Shown in pieces: positions 8,119 through 16,799 of a DNA stretch of 64,000 nt. Below the pieces are notes generated by a model. It worked only from the letters and a program-made list of their open reading frames with translations. It made no database searches and had not been told where the DNA came from. The position numbers were made by a program, and so were the translations under genes. This DNA comes from Mycobacterium sp. 1100029.7 (lineage in GTDB: Bacteria > Actinomycetota > Actinomycetes > Mycobacteriales > Mycobacteriaceae): NCBI RefSeq assembly GCF_001665235.1, contig NZ_LZSC01000038.1, forward strand, positions 124,001 through 188,000. The letters are read 5' to 3'. Each line of letters opens with the position of its first letter. The stretch's first letter is position 1.

Positions 8119-8286
8119 ATGGCTTCCAGTACCGATGTGCGGCCGAAGATCACTTTGGCCTGTGACGTGTGCAAGCACCGTAACTACATCACCAAGAAGA
8201 ATCGGCGCAACGACCCGGACCGGCTGGAGCTGAAGAAGTTCTGCCCGAACTGCGGCAAGCATCAGGCGCACCGCGAAACACGGTAA
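8119..8286 (+). CDS. rpmG: 50S ribosomal protein L33 (zinc-ribbon type)
   Basis: A 55-residue protein starting [23 protein letters not shown] and ending [14 protein letters not shown]. The two CxxC pairs (CDVC, CPNC) make the zinc-binding form of L33, a component of the large ribosomal subunit near the E site. ATG at 8119 follows a GAGAGAGAACGG purine tract. It lies between tRNA-Met and hadA, as rpmG2 does in M. tuberculosis. It is the zinc form, so it belongs to the set expected when zinc is replete. Confidence 0.95.
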   Translation: MASSTDVRPKITLACDVCKHRNYITKKNRRNDPDRLELKKFCPNCGKHQAHRETR

Positions 8287-8335
8287 CGTCCGTCTAGGCG
8301 AGTTTACTGAGACTGACTAGGTAGGTTTTGAAGCC

Positions 8336-8815
8336 GTGGCGTTGACCGCAGATATCGTCGGGATGCATTACCGCTATCCCGACTACTACGAGGTGGAGCG
8401 GGAGAAGATCCGCGAATACGCGGGCGCCGTGCAAAACGACGACTCCTCCTTTTTCGAAGAAGAGGCCGCCGCCGAACTCGGATACAAAGGGCTGGTCGCC
8501 CCGCTGACGTTCTGCTGTGTGTTCGGCTACCAGGCTCAGACCGCATTCTTCAAGCACGCCAACGTCGCGATCCAGGACTCGCAGATCGTCCAGGTCGACC
8601 AGGTGCTGAAGTACACCAAGCCGCTGGTCGCCGGCGACCGGCTCTACTGCGACGTATACGTCGATTCGGTGCGGATATCGCACGGCACCCAGATCATCGT
8701 GACCAAGAACATCATCACCGACCAATCCGGTGACATCGTGCAGGAGACTTACACGACCCTGGCGGGCCGTGCCGGTGAGGATGGAGAAGAGGGATTTTCT
8801 GATGCCACTGCGTGA
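8336..8815 (+). CDS. hadA: (3R)-hydroxyacyl-ACP dehydratase subunit HadA
   Basis: A 159-residue hot-dog-fold subunit of the FAS-II dehydratase that removes water from 3-hydroxyacyl-AcpM during meromycolate elongation. HadA pairs with HadB and supplies the substrate-binding surface, since it lacks the catalytic Asp-His motif. It begins MALTADIVGMHYRYPDYYEVEREKI from GTG and contains the FFEEEAAAELGYKGLVAPLTF block. Cys61-region residues (TFCCVFGY) correspond to the part of HadA implicated in thioacetazone/isoxyl sensitivity. The 3' end overlaps hadB by 14 bases, so the operon is tightly coupled. Confidence 0.96.
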   Translation: MALTADIVGMHYRYPDYYEVEREKIREYAGAVQNDDSSFFEEEAAAELGYKGLVAPLTFCCVFGYQAQTAFFKHANVAIQDSQIVQVDQVLKYTKPLVAGDRLYCDVYVDSVRISHGTQIIVTKNIITDQSGDIVQETYTTLAGRAGEDGEEGFSDATA

Positions 8816-9230
8816 GTTCAGCTCGGTGAAGGTGGGTGACCAGCTTCCGGAGAAGACCTATCCGCTGACACGCCAAGACCTGGTCAACTACGCGGGAGTC
8901 TCGGGTGACCTGAACCCCATCCACTGGGACGACGAGATCGCCAAGGTCGTCGGGCTGGACACCGCGATCGCGCACGGAATGCTCACCATGGGCATCGGCG
9001 GCGGCTACGTCACCTCGTGGATCGGCGACCCCGGTGCGGTCACCGAGTACAACGTGCGCTTCACCGCCGTGGTGCCGGTGCCCAACGACGGAAAGGGTGC
9101 TGAGCTGGTCTTCAGCGGACGCGTGAAGTCCGTTGACCCGGAGACCAAGTCGGTGGTCATCGCGCTCTCCGCGACCACCGGCGGCAAAAAAATCTTCGGA
9201 CGGGCCATCGCCACGGCCAAGTTGGCGTAA
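8802..9230 (+). CDS. hadB: (3R)-hydroxyacyl-ACP dehydratase catalytic subunit HadB
   Basis: A 142-residue MaoC-like hot-dog protein and the catalytic partner of both HadA (HadAB) and HadC (HadBC) in FAS-II. The hydratase motif GDLNPIHWDDE carries the catalytic Asp36 and His41. HGMLTMGIGGGYVTSW and the C-terminal GRAIATAKLA match the family. ATG at 8802 is chosen because MPLREFSSVKVGDQLPEKTYPLTR is the conserved start; the frame remains open upstream inside hadA. The overlap with hadA and the 3-base gap to hadC show one operon. Confidence 0.96.
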   Translation: MPLREFSSVKVGDQLPEKTYPLTRQDLVNYAGVSGDLNPIHWDDEIAKVVGLDTAIAHGMLTMGIGGGYVTSWIGDPGAVTEYNVRFTAVVPVPNDGKGAELVFSGRVKSVDPETKSVVIALSATTGGKKIFGRAIATAKLA

Positions 9231-9233
9231 GCC

Positions 9234-9746
9234 ATGGCGCTCAAGACCGACATCCGCGGCATGGTGTGGCGGTACCCCGATTACTTCGTGGTGGGCCGCG
9301 AGCAACTGCGGGAATTCGCCCGCTCCATCAAGTGCGACCACCCGGCCTTCTACGACGAGGCGGCCGCGGCCGAACTCGGTCACGACGCGATCATCGCGCC
9401 GGCGACCTACGCGACGATCTTCGCCAAGCTCGTGCAGTTGGACTTTTTCCGTCACGTCGACCTGGGCATGGAGAGCCTGGTGATCGTGCAGGTCGAGCAG
9501 CGGTTCGTTTTCTACCGGCCCATCAAGGCCGGTGACAAGCTGTGGGGGCGGATGGACGTCATGTCGGTCAACGAGCGTTTTGGCGCCGATATCGTCGTCA
9601 CCAAGAACATCTGCACCACCGACGACGGTGAGGTCGTGATGGAGGCGATCACCACCTTGATGGGGCAGTACCGGGAAGAGACCGACGACGACGGCATCAA
9701 GCTTCGCTGGGACGCCGACTCCGGGCAGGTCGTCAGATCCGCGTAA
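9234..9746 (+). CDS. hadC: (3R)-hydroxyacyl-ACP dehydratase subunit HadC
   Basis: A 170-residue paralogue of HadA (MALKTDIRGMVWRYPDYFVVGREQLREFARSIK). It combines with HadB to process the longer meromycolate intermediates, including oxygenated ones. Like HadA it lacks the catalytic Asp-His pair and has the FYDEAAAAELGHDAIIAPATY block. Its presence three bases after hadB reproduces the hadABC operon. It matters in this window because oxygenated mycolates are also the product of the mmaA cluster downstream. Confidence 0.95.
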   Translation: MALKTDIRGMVWRYPDYFVVGREQLREFARSIKCDHPAFYDEAAAAELGHDAIIAPATYATIFAKLVQLDFFRHVDLGMESLVIVQVEQRFVFYRPIKAGDKLWGRMDVMSVNERFGADIVVTKNICTTDDGEVVMEAITTLMGQYREETDDDGIKLRWDADSGQVVRSA

Positions 9747-9817
9747 TTAGTATCTGACTCCGGTGCCGATGTACACTCGGACCTCGGGGTTTTCCCATTA
9801 CAGCGCGCTGTCCGTAG

Positions 9818-9892
9818 GTTCGGCGAGTACCGAACGGGGAGCGCGCGTGTCATGTAGGCCCCGGTAGGTAAGCGCAGGTTGGCCTGCCAACC
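9818..9892 (+). other. Paired hairpins in the 5' leader of tRNA-Trp
   Basis: Two perfect hairpins sit between hadC and tRNA-Trp. GTTCGG/CCGAAC (9818-9823/9830-9835) is followed by GGTTGGC-CT-GCCAACC (9877-9892), which ends four bases before the tRNA. A TACACT hexamer at 9772-9777 could be the -10 of the tRNA-Trp/secE promoter, although no good -35 is seen. The hairpins may guide 5' processing or act as a terminator for hadC. Confidence 0.4.
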
Positions 9893-9896
9893 GCGA

Positions 9897-9969
<73 letters not shown>

Positions 9970-10061
9970 CACAACTGGATCCGTGCCATGCTGGACACTG
10001 AACCGGTGTCCGATCGGCGTGGCGCGGATCGTGACATAGCTAGCGAACAAAGGAGCATGCG

Positions 10062-10514
10062 GTGAGCGACGAAGGCCCCGGTATCGGTGCTGCCAACGAC
10101 GCTGCACACGACGACGGCGACACCGAATCCACTGCACGCGGTGGTCGGACGGCCGTGGTGACCAAGCCGCAACGCCCGACCGGCAAGCGGTCTCGCCAGC
10201 GGGTGGTGGATGCCGACGTCGAGTCCGCGGACGAGGTCGAGGACTCCACGAAGACCAAGAAGACCGAGGCGAAAAAGGCCGACAAGAAGGCCAAGAAGCC
10301 GAAGAAGCCCGGGGACCGTACGGCCAACCCCTTCGTTTTCCTCTTCAACTACCTCAAGCAGGTCGTTGCGGAGATGCGAAAGGTGATCTGGCCGAACCGC
10401 AAGCAGATGCTCACCTACACCTCGGTGGTGCTGGTGTTCCTCGCCTTCATGGTGGCGCTGGTCGGCCTTTCGGATTTCGGCCTGACCAAGCTCGCGCTCC
10501 TGGTGTTCGGCTGA
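10062..10514 (+). CDS. secE: Preprotein translocase subunit SecE
   Basis: A 150-residue protein from GTG. The first 85 residues are a hydrophilic, lysine-rich actinobacterial extension (many KK pairs). The conserved amphipathic SecE helix follows ([23 protein letters not shown]), then one transmembrane segment ([23 protein letters not shown]). SecE clamps SecY in the Sec channel. Having a single transmembrane helix rather than three is normal outside proteobacteria. It is followed by nusG 31 bases downstream, as in most bacteria. Confidence 0.95.
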   Translation: MSDEGPGIGAANDAAHDDGDTESTARGGRTAVVTKPQRPTGKRSRQRVVDADVESADEVEDSTKTKKTEAKKADKKAKKPKKPGDRTANPFVFLFNYLKQVVAEMRKVIWPNRKQMLTYTSVVLVFLAFMVALVGLSDFGLTKLALLVFG

Positions 10515-10530
10515 GCTTCGAAAGCAATAG

Positions 10531-11316
<786 letters not shown>

Positions 11317-11318
11317 CA

Positions 11319-11364
11319 GTGGTGATCGCCAGCGCGGCGTAGCCGGGCGCAGCGGGGCACCACC
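11319..11364 (+). promoter_or_regulatory. Hairpin in the nusG-rplK spacer
   Basis: GTGGTG (11319-11324) pairs with CACCAC (11359-11364) around a GC-rich loop containing AGCGCGGCGTAGCCGGGCGC. It follows the nusG stop by two bases and precedes rplK by 36. In many bacteria ribosomal protein L1 represses rplKA by binding an L1-like hairpin before rplK. This could be that site or a weak terminator; the sequence match was not tested. Confidence 0.4.
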
Positions 11365-11399
11365 ATAAAACCCAGTCAGGAAGGAACGAAGAACATCTC

Positions 11400-11828
11400 A
11401 TGGCCCCGAAGAAGAAAGTCGTTGGGCTGATCAAGCTTCAGATCCAGGCGGGGCAGGCCAACCCTGCGCCGCCGGTCGGGCCTGCGCTCGGCCAGCACGG
11501 CGTCAACATCATGGAGTTCTGCAAGGCGTACAACGCCGCGACCGAGAGCCAGCGCGGTCAGGTCATCCCGGTGGAGATCACCGTCTACGAAGACCGCAGC
11601 TTCACGTTCGCGCTCAAGACGCCGCCCGCCGCCAAGCTGCTGCTCAAAGCCGCCGGCGTGGGCAAGGGCTCGGCCGAACCGCACAAGACCAAGGTCGCCA
11701 AGGTCACCTGGGATCAGGTCCGCGAGATCGCCGAAACCAAGAAGACCGACTTGAACGCCAACGACATCGACGCCGCCGCCAAGATCATCGCCGGGACCGC
11801 CCGGTCGATGGGCATCACCGTCGAATAG
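11400..11828 (+). CDS. rplK: 50S ribosomal protein L11
   Basis: A 142-residue L11 ([45 protein letters not shown]). It forms the GTPase-associated centre with 23S rRNA and is the region targeted by thiostrepton-type antibiotics. The proline pair [11 protein letters not shown] and the C-terminal RNA-binding domain ([23 protein letters not shown]) are intact. ATG at 11400 follows AGGAACGAAGAACATCTC. rplA follows after a 98-base spacer containing three copies of a CTGCACCA-type microrepeat (11831-11860). Confidence 0.97.
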   Translation: MAPKKKVVGLIKLQIQAGQANPAPPVGPALGQHGVNIMEFCKAYNAATESQRGQVIPVEITVYEDRSFTFALKTPPAAKLLLKAAGVGKGSAEPHKTKVAKVTWDQVREIAETKKTDLNANDIDAAAKIIAGTARSMGITVE

Positions 11829-11830
11829 GT

Positions 11831-11860
11831 CTGCACCACCCCTGCACCACCCTGCACCAG
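11831..11860 (+). repeat. CTGCACCA microrepeat in rplK-rplA spacer
   Basis: Three near-identical tandem units CTGCACCACC, CCTGCACCAC and CCTGCACCAG lie just after the rplK stop. They look like a slipped-strand expansion and would be a simple length-polymorphic site. No gene function is implied. Confidence 0.5.
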
Positions 11861-11926
11861 CCCTGACCGTGGGAGGGCCAGCTTCGGCCCGCCAACCACG
11901 ACCCAACATCAGATTGGAATGAGTAA

Positions 11927-12634
11927 GTGAGCAAGAACAGCAAGGCCTACCGCGCCGCCTCCGAGAAGGTCGACAAGGACAACCTGTACACCCCGCTCGA
12001 GGCGGCCAAGCTCGCCAAGGAGACGTCGTCGAGTAAGCAGGACGCCACCGTCGAGGTAGCGATCCGGCTGGGCGTCGACCCGCGCAAGGCGGACCAGATG
12101 GTCCGCGGCACGGTCAACCTGCCGCACGGCACCGGTAAGACCGCCCGCGTCGCGGTGTTCGCCGTGGGCGACAAGGCCGAGCAGGCTCAGGCCGCCGGCG
12201 CCGACATCGTCGGCAGCGACGACCTGATCGAAAAGATTCAGGGTGGCTGGCTGGAATTCGACGCCGCGATCGCGACGCCTGACCAGATGGCCAAGGTGGG
12301 ACGCATCGCGCGCGTACTGGGCCCGCGTGGCCTGATGCCGAACCCGAAGACCGGCACCGTGACCCCCGACGTCGCCAAGGCCGTCTCCGACATCAAGGGC
12401 GGAAAGATCAACTTCCGCGTCGACAAGCAGGCCAACCTGCACTTCGTGATCGGCAAGGCGTCCTTTGACGAGAAGAACCTCGCGGAGAACTACGGCGCCG
12501 CGATCGACGAGGTGCTGCGGCTCAAGCCGTCGTCGTCGAAGGGCCGCTACCTGAAGAAGATCACCGTGTCGACGACTACCGGCCCGGGTATCCCGGTCGA
12601 CCCGTCGGTCACCCGGAACTTCGCGGAGGCGTAG
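11927..12634 (+). CDS. rplA: 50S ribosomal protein L1
   Basis: A 235-residue L1 from GTG ([33 protein letters not shown]). The two-domain L1 fold is recognisable from [44 protein letters not shown] and [22 protein letters not shown]1 forms the mobile L1 stalk at the ribosomal E site and often represses its own operon. ATG/GTG choice follows the family start, with GGAATGAGTAA just upstream. It is convergent with the ECF sigma gene beginning 69 bases downstream on the other strand. Confidence 0.97.
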   Translation: MSKNSKAYRAASEKVDKDNLYTPLEAAKLAKETSSSKQDATVEVAIRLGVDPRKADQMVRGTVNLPHGTGKTARVAVFAVGDKAEQAQAAGADIVGSDDLIEKIQGGWLEFDAAIATPDQMAKVGRIARVLGPRGLMPNPKTGTVTPDVAKAVSDIKGGKINFRVDKQANLHFVIGKASFDEKNLAENYGAAIDEVLRLKPSSSKGRYLKKITVSTTTGPGIPVDPSVTRNFAEA

Positions 12635-12703
12635 AGAGTCGGCGCCTATGGCGCCGACGAACGCAGCCGACCATCGATCCCGAGGCCTGATCGTCCGGCT
12701 GAT

Positions 12704-13939
12704 TCAGCCGCCGCACTCGGCGATCCGTCGCCGCAGAAACTCCCGCCCGGGCTCAGAACCGTTGGCTTCCAACGCCGTTCGATACCAGCCGAGCGCATCG
12801 CCGGGCCGTCCGGCACGACGCAGCAGATCCGCTCGGATCGTCGCGACCAGATTCGAACGGCTCAGCCGGGGATCGCGCGCCGCATCGTCCAGAGCGGCCA
12901 GGCCGGCGTCGGGGCCGTCGCGCAGGCCCACCGCCAGCGCGCGGTTGGCGCGCGCCACCGGCGACCCGGTCAACGCCACGAGCCGGTCATAGGCCGTGCA
13001 GATGGTGGGCCAGTCGGTCTGTTCCCAGGACGGGGCCGTCGCGTGCAGTGCGGCGATCACCGCCTGCGGCAGATAGGGCCCCGCGGTAGGTGGGGCACCT
13101 TCGGCCCACCGCAACCGGTCCAGCCCGCGGGCGATCCGGCCGCGGTCCCACTTGCGACGGTCCTGATCTTCGAGCGGCACCAGCATCCCGGCGTCGTCGC
13201 GCCGGGTCGCGCGTCGCGAGTCATGCAGCAGCGTCAGCGCGGCCAGGGCGTGCGCCTCTCGCTCGTCGGGCATCAACACGCACAGTTCGCCGGCCAGCCG
13301 AACGCCCTCGTCGCACAGCTCATCTCGAATCGCCGAGGGCCCCGCGGTCGACCAGTACCCCTCGGTGAACACCGAGTAGATGCAGCCCAGCACGTGCGGT
13401 GTCCGCTCGGGCAGCAATTCCGCCGGCGGCACCCGCAGCGGGATGTTGGCATGGCGAATCTTGTTCTTGGCCCGCGTGATTCGCTGACCGATAGCCGTCT
13501 CGGTCTGCAGTAGCGCGCGGCCGATCTCGGCGACGCTCAACCCGGACACCAACCGCAGCGTCAGCGCCAGTTGCGATTGCCGGTCCAGGGCCGGATGCGC
13601 GCAGGTGAACATCATCCGCAGCTCGTCGTCTCGAACCGGATGCGGATCGGTGTGGTCGGTGCGTGCCCTGATGTCGTCCACGGAACTTCTCCAAGCGCCC
13701 AATTCCTTTGCGGGACGCGCGGATTCGCGACGCAGCCGGTCCCGGGCACGGTTGCGGGCCACAGTCATCAGCCACCCGCCCGGGTTGTCGGGCACGCCGT
13801 CGCGGTCCCAGGTGCGCAGCGCCTCGGCGCATGCCTCCTGGACGGCGTCCTCGGCGACGGTGAGGTCACCGGACCACCGCGCCAGCGCGGCGACGGCAGG
13901 ACCCCATTCCCGGCGGAAGACGCCGTCCAGGTCGGTCAT
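12704..13939 (-). CDS. ECF sigma factor with C-terminal TPR-like extension (ECF42 type)
   Basis: A 411-residue protein. Residues 1-80 hold sigma region 2 (AVAALARWSGDLTVAEDAVQEACAEAL and PGGWLMTVARNRARDRLRRE). Residues about 105-165 hold region 4 (LRLVSGLSVAEIGRALLQTETAIGQRITRAKNKIR). A long helical extension follows (about residues 170-411) with TPR-like helix pairs (ANRALAVGLRDGPDAGLAALDDAA). This architecture plus the adjacent DGPF gene defines the ECF42 group, which lacks a classical anti-sigma factor; the extension is thought to control activity. ATG at 13939 lies 8 bases from the DGPF stop. I do not recall this pair between rplA and mmaA4 in M. tuberculosis. Confidence 0.9.
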   Translation of the reverse strand: MTDLDGVFRREWGPAVAALARWSGDLTVAEDAVQEACAEALRTWDRDGVPDNPGGWLMTVARNRARDRLRRESARPAKELGAWRSSVDDIRARTDHTDPHPVRDDELRMMFTCAHPALDRQSQLALTLRLVSGLSVAEIGRALLQTETAIGQRITRAKNKIRHANIPLRVPPAELLPERTPHVLGCIYSVFTEGYWSTAGPSAIRDELCDEGVRLAGELCVLMPDEREAHALAALTLLHDSRRATRRDDAGMLVPLEDQDRRKWDRGRIARGLDRLRWAEGAPPTAGPYLPQAVIAALHATAPSWEQTDWPTICTAYDRLVALTGSPVARANRALAVGLRDGPDAGLAALDDAARDPRLSRSNLVATIRADLLRRAGRPGDALGWYRTALEANGSEPGREFLRRRIAECGG

Positions 13940-13947
13940 CGAGGTCC

Positions 13948-14646
13948 TCAGAGTCCGGAGACTCCAGCGAGTTGACGCAGCTGCACCGTCGAAGCGGGGA
14001 TCATCGACGCGATCTTGACGGCCTCGTCGCGGTCGGTGGCGCCGATCAGGTAGATCCCGGTGGCGATCTCGGCGCCTTCCACATAAGGCCCGTCGGTGAT
14101 CAGCACCTCGCCGTTGCGTACCCGCACGGTCGTCGCGGTGGAGCGATCGTGCAGCGCGGCGCCACCGATCACGTGATCGCCCGCGGCCGCGTGCAGGTCC
14201 GCGTGCTTCGCGGCCACCGCCTCCCACTCCGGGGTGCCGGGCGTGTGCGCGGTTTCGGCCGGTTCCAGCAGCAGCGCGAGCCAATCGTTGCCGGTCAGCG
14301 GGCGGGACGGCTCGATGGAGTGCACCTCCGGCCACAGTTCGACGGCACCGACCTCGGCGATCGGGATGTCGCGCGCCAGGGCGAGCGCCTCGTCGAGGTT
14401 TTCCGCTTCGAAGACGTAGTAACCGCAGGCCACCTCGGCGGCCTCGGCGAAGGGGCCGTCGGTGACCACGGGTGCGTCCGGGCCGCCGGTGATGACCGCC
14501 GCATCGGCGGCCGGCGTCAGTGCGTCGCCGGCTTTGATCGCCGATCCGGCCTTGGCGTGAAAGTTCTGCCAGGCTGCCATCGCGGCGGCGGGGTCCTCGG
14601 GCGCGCGGTCTGGCTCCCTGCTGATCAACAAGGCGAAGTACTGCAT
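13948..14646 (-). CDS. Tandem DGPF/YCII-domain protein, ECF42 partner
   Basis: A 232-residue fusion of two YCII-like (DGPF) domains. The first spans about residues 1-110 with the motif VTDGPFAEAAEVACGYYVFEAENLDEA. The second spans about 115-228 with ITDGPYVEGAEIATGIYLIGATDRDEA. Each repeat carries the DGP(F/Y) signature and a downstream aromatic strand. Genes of this family neighbour ECF42 sigma factors and are the usual members of their regulon; their chemistry is unknown. GGAGG lies about 10 bases before the ATG. It is upstream of and coupled to the sigma gene. Confidence 0.88.
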   Translation of the reverse strand: MQYFALLISREPDRAPEDPAAAMAAWQNFHAKAGSAIKAGDALTPAADAAVITGGPDAPVVTDGPFAEAAEVACGYYVFEAENLDEALALARDIPIAEVGAVELWPEVHSIEPSRPLTGNDWLALLLEPAETAHTPGTPEWEAVAAKHADLHAAAGDHVIGGAALHDRSTATTVRVRNGEVLITDGPYVEGAEIATGIYLIGATDRDEAVKIASMIPASTVQLRQLAGVSGL

Positions 14647-14740
14647 GTGTTCGTCACCTCCGGGTAGTGAGCGAAGCCGTGTGCTTCACTCTCTACCTAT
14701 CCGACGAACGGCGCAGCCCTAATCCGACAGCGCGGGCGAC

Positions 14741-15637
14741 TTAAGTCGCGGCACCCGGCTTGAGGTAGGTGACCAGGCTGCAGTCCAGCATCTCGTCGCT
14801 GAAGTAGTGCTCGCAGCCGCGCAGGTACTTCATGTACCGCTCGTAGACCTCTTCGGAAGTGACCTCGATGGCCTTCTCCCGGTTCGACTCGAGCGTGTCG
14901 CCCCAGATGCGCAGCGTCTTGACGTAGTGCGGCTGCAACGAAAGTGGTTCGGGCACAACGAATCCCGCCTTCTCGCCGTGCTCCACCATCATCTCGGTGG
15001 TCGGCAGCCGGCCGCCCGGGAAGATTTCGGTGACGATGAACTTGATGAAACGCACCGTCTCGAAGGTGAGCTTTTTGCCGCGAGCGTTCATGTTGTACGG
15101 GTGGTAGCTGACGCTGCTCTGCACGGTCATCCGGCCGTCTTCCGGCATGATGTCGAACGTCCGCTTGAAGAAGTCGTCGTAGTTCTCGTGGCCGAAGTGC
15201 TCGAAAGCCTCGATCGAGACGATGCGGTCGACCGGCTCGGTGAAGTCCTCCCAGTTCTGCAGCCGCACCTCGCGTGAGCGGTTGGTGTCGAGCCCGGCCA
15301 GCAACTCCTGGCTTCGGGCGTGCTGGTTTTTGGACAGGGTCAGCCCGATGACGTTGACGTCGAACCGCTCGACGGCGCGCGCCATGGTGGTACCCCAGCC
15401 GCAACCGATGTCGAGCAGCGTCATGCCCGGCTTCAGATCCAGCTTGTCCAGGTTCAGGTCGATCTTGGCGTATTGAGCTTGCTCGAGGCTGAGGTCCGGC
15501 GGTTCGAAGTACGCGCAGCTGTAGATCCGGGTCGGGTCCTGGAACAAGGCGAAGAAGTCGTCCGACACGTCATAGTGCGCTTGAATGTCTTCAGAGCGCG
15601 TCCGTATCTTCGTCGAGCTAATAGGTTGCTCAGCCAT
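14741..15637 (-). CDS. mmaA4: Hydroxymycolate synthase MmaA4
   Basis: A 298-residue SAM-dependent methyltransferase nearly collinear with M. tuberculosis MmaA4 (start [35 protein letters not shown]). MmaA4 (Hma) installs the distal methyl plus hydroxyl group from which keto- and methoxymycolates are made. The SAM motif LLDIGCGWG, the EAFEHFG acid/aromatic site and the [10 protein letters not shown]-terminal region are intact. The distinctive ending [15 protein letters not shown] identifies this paralogue. It is the most downstream gene of the minus-strand cluster. Its presence implies oxygenated mycolates in this organism. Confidence 0.95.
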   Translation of the reverse strand: MAEQPISSTKIRTRSEDIQAHYDVSDDFFALFQDPTRIYSCAYFEPPDLSLEQAQYAKIDLNLDKLDLKPGMTLLDIGCGWGTTMARAVERFDVNVIGLTLSKNQHARSQELLAGLDTNRSREVRLQNWEDFTEPVDRIVSIEAFEHFGHENYDDFFKRTFDIMPEDGRMTVQSSVSYHPYNMNARGKKLTFETVRFIKFIVTEIFPGGRLPTTEMMVEHGEKAGFVVPEPLSLQPHYVKTLRIWGDTLESNREKAIEVTSEEVYERYMKYLRGCEHYFSDEMLDCSLVTYLKPGAAT

Positions 15638-15781
15638 GGTCGTCTTCTTCTCCTGAATTCACTGCCGCAAACGCGCCGGCCACCGCGGCTTGATGACCAG
15701 CAACGATACCGAAGTCCCTCGGCACATTTGACCGCCCGGGGCACTGCTTGCCCGGTTCCCCGCCTCGCCCGCCATCAGAGT

Positions 15782-16663
15782 CTACTTTTCCAGCGTGAAC
15801 TGGTTGCAGTCGATGTAGCCCATTCGGAACGCCCTGGCGCAGCCGGTCAGGAACTTCAGGTACCGCTCGTAGACCTCTTCGGACTGGATCTCGACCGCCT
15901 CATCCTTGTTGCTCTGCAGCGCCTCGGCCCACAAATCCAGAGTCTGGGCGAAGTCTGACTGCAGCGAGTGAACGCGGGTCACGTTGAAATCGGCTTTCGT
16001 GCAGTGCTCCTCCACCTTTTCGATGGACGGCAGCCGGGCCCCCGGAAAGATCTCGGTCAGGATGAACCGGATGAACTTGGCCATGTCGATGGTTACCGGT
16101 ATGCCACGCTCCTGCATCTGCATGGGGTGCAACGCGGTGATCGAATGCAGCAGCATCACGCCGTCGGACGGCATGGCCTGGTGGGCGAATCTGAAGAAGT
16201 CGTCGTAGCGGTCGAAGCCGAAGTGCTCCAACGCCTCGATGATGACGATGCGGTCCACCGGTTCGGTGAACTCCTCCCAGTCACCCAGCAGTGCCCGGTG
16301 CGAGCGGCCCGAATCGACGGTTTCGAGCACCTCCTGGCAGTAGGCGTGCTGGTTCTTGGACAGGGTCAGGCCCACGACGTTGACGTCGTATTTCTCGACG
16401 GCGCGCTTCAGCACCGAACCCCACCCGCAACCGACGTCGAGCAGGGTCATGCCCGGCTCCAAGCCCAGCTTGTCCAAAGTCATGTCGACCTTGGCGACCT
16501 GAGCTTCCTGCAACGTCATGTCGTCGCGCGGGAAATACGCGCAGCTGTAGGTGCGGGTCGGATCGACAAACAGCGCAAAGAATTCGTTCGAAAGGTCGTA
16601 ATGAGCTCGGACGTCGTCCACGTTGGACCGCGTCTTTGTGGTGGTCACCGAAACGTCTGACAT
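15782..16663 (-). CDS. mmaA3: Mycolic acid methyltransferase, MmaA3-like
   Basis: A 293-residue CFA-synthase-family methyltransferase. The start MSDVSVTTTKTRSNVDDVRAHYDLSNEFFALF and the end AFRMGYIDCNQFTLEK match MmaA3. In M. tuberculosis MmaA3 O-methylates hydroxymycolate to methoxymycolate. The SAM motif LLDVGCGWG and IEALEHFGFDRYDDFF are visible. ATG at 16663 has GGGGGA just upstream; the open frame extends 36 codons further without family resemblance. It lies between mmaA4 and a flavin monooxygenase. The central and C-terminal parts differ from the MmaA3 I remember, so the O-methyltransferase activity should not be assumed. Confidence 0.82.
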   Translation of the reverse strand: MSDVSVTTTKTRSNVDDVRAHYDLSNEFFALFVDPTRTYSCAYFPRDDMTLQEAQVAKVDMTLDKLGLEPGMTLLDVGCGWGSVLKRAVEKYDVNVVGLTLSKNQHAYCQEVLETVDSGRSHRALLGDWEEFTEPVDRIVIIEALEHFGFDRYDDFFRFAHQAMPSDGVMLLHSITALHPMQMQERGIPVTIDMAKFIRFILTEIFPGARLPSIEKVEEHCTKADFNVTRVHSLQSDFAQTLDLWAEALQSNKDEAVEIQSEEVYERYLKFLTGCARAFRMGYIDCNQFTLEK

Positions 16664-16799
16664 GTGTCCCCCCGAATGGACAGGCACCCGGCAGGGTGGC
16701 CATCCGGGGGACCCTACACCGGGCCGGACGCATCTCCGGCATTTGAAGTGGAGCGCCACTGCTTTTCTCAAACGGCAGTTTCGCCACCTGTTCCGGGCG

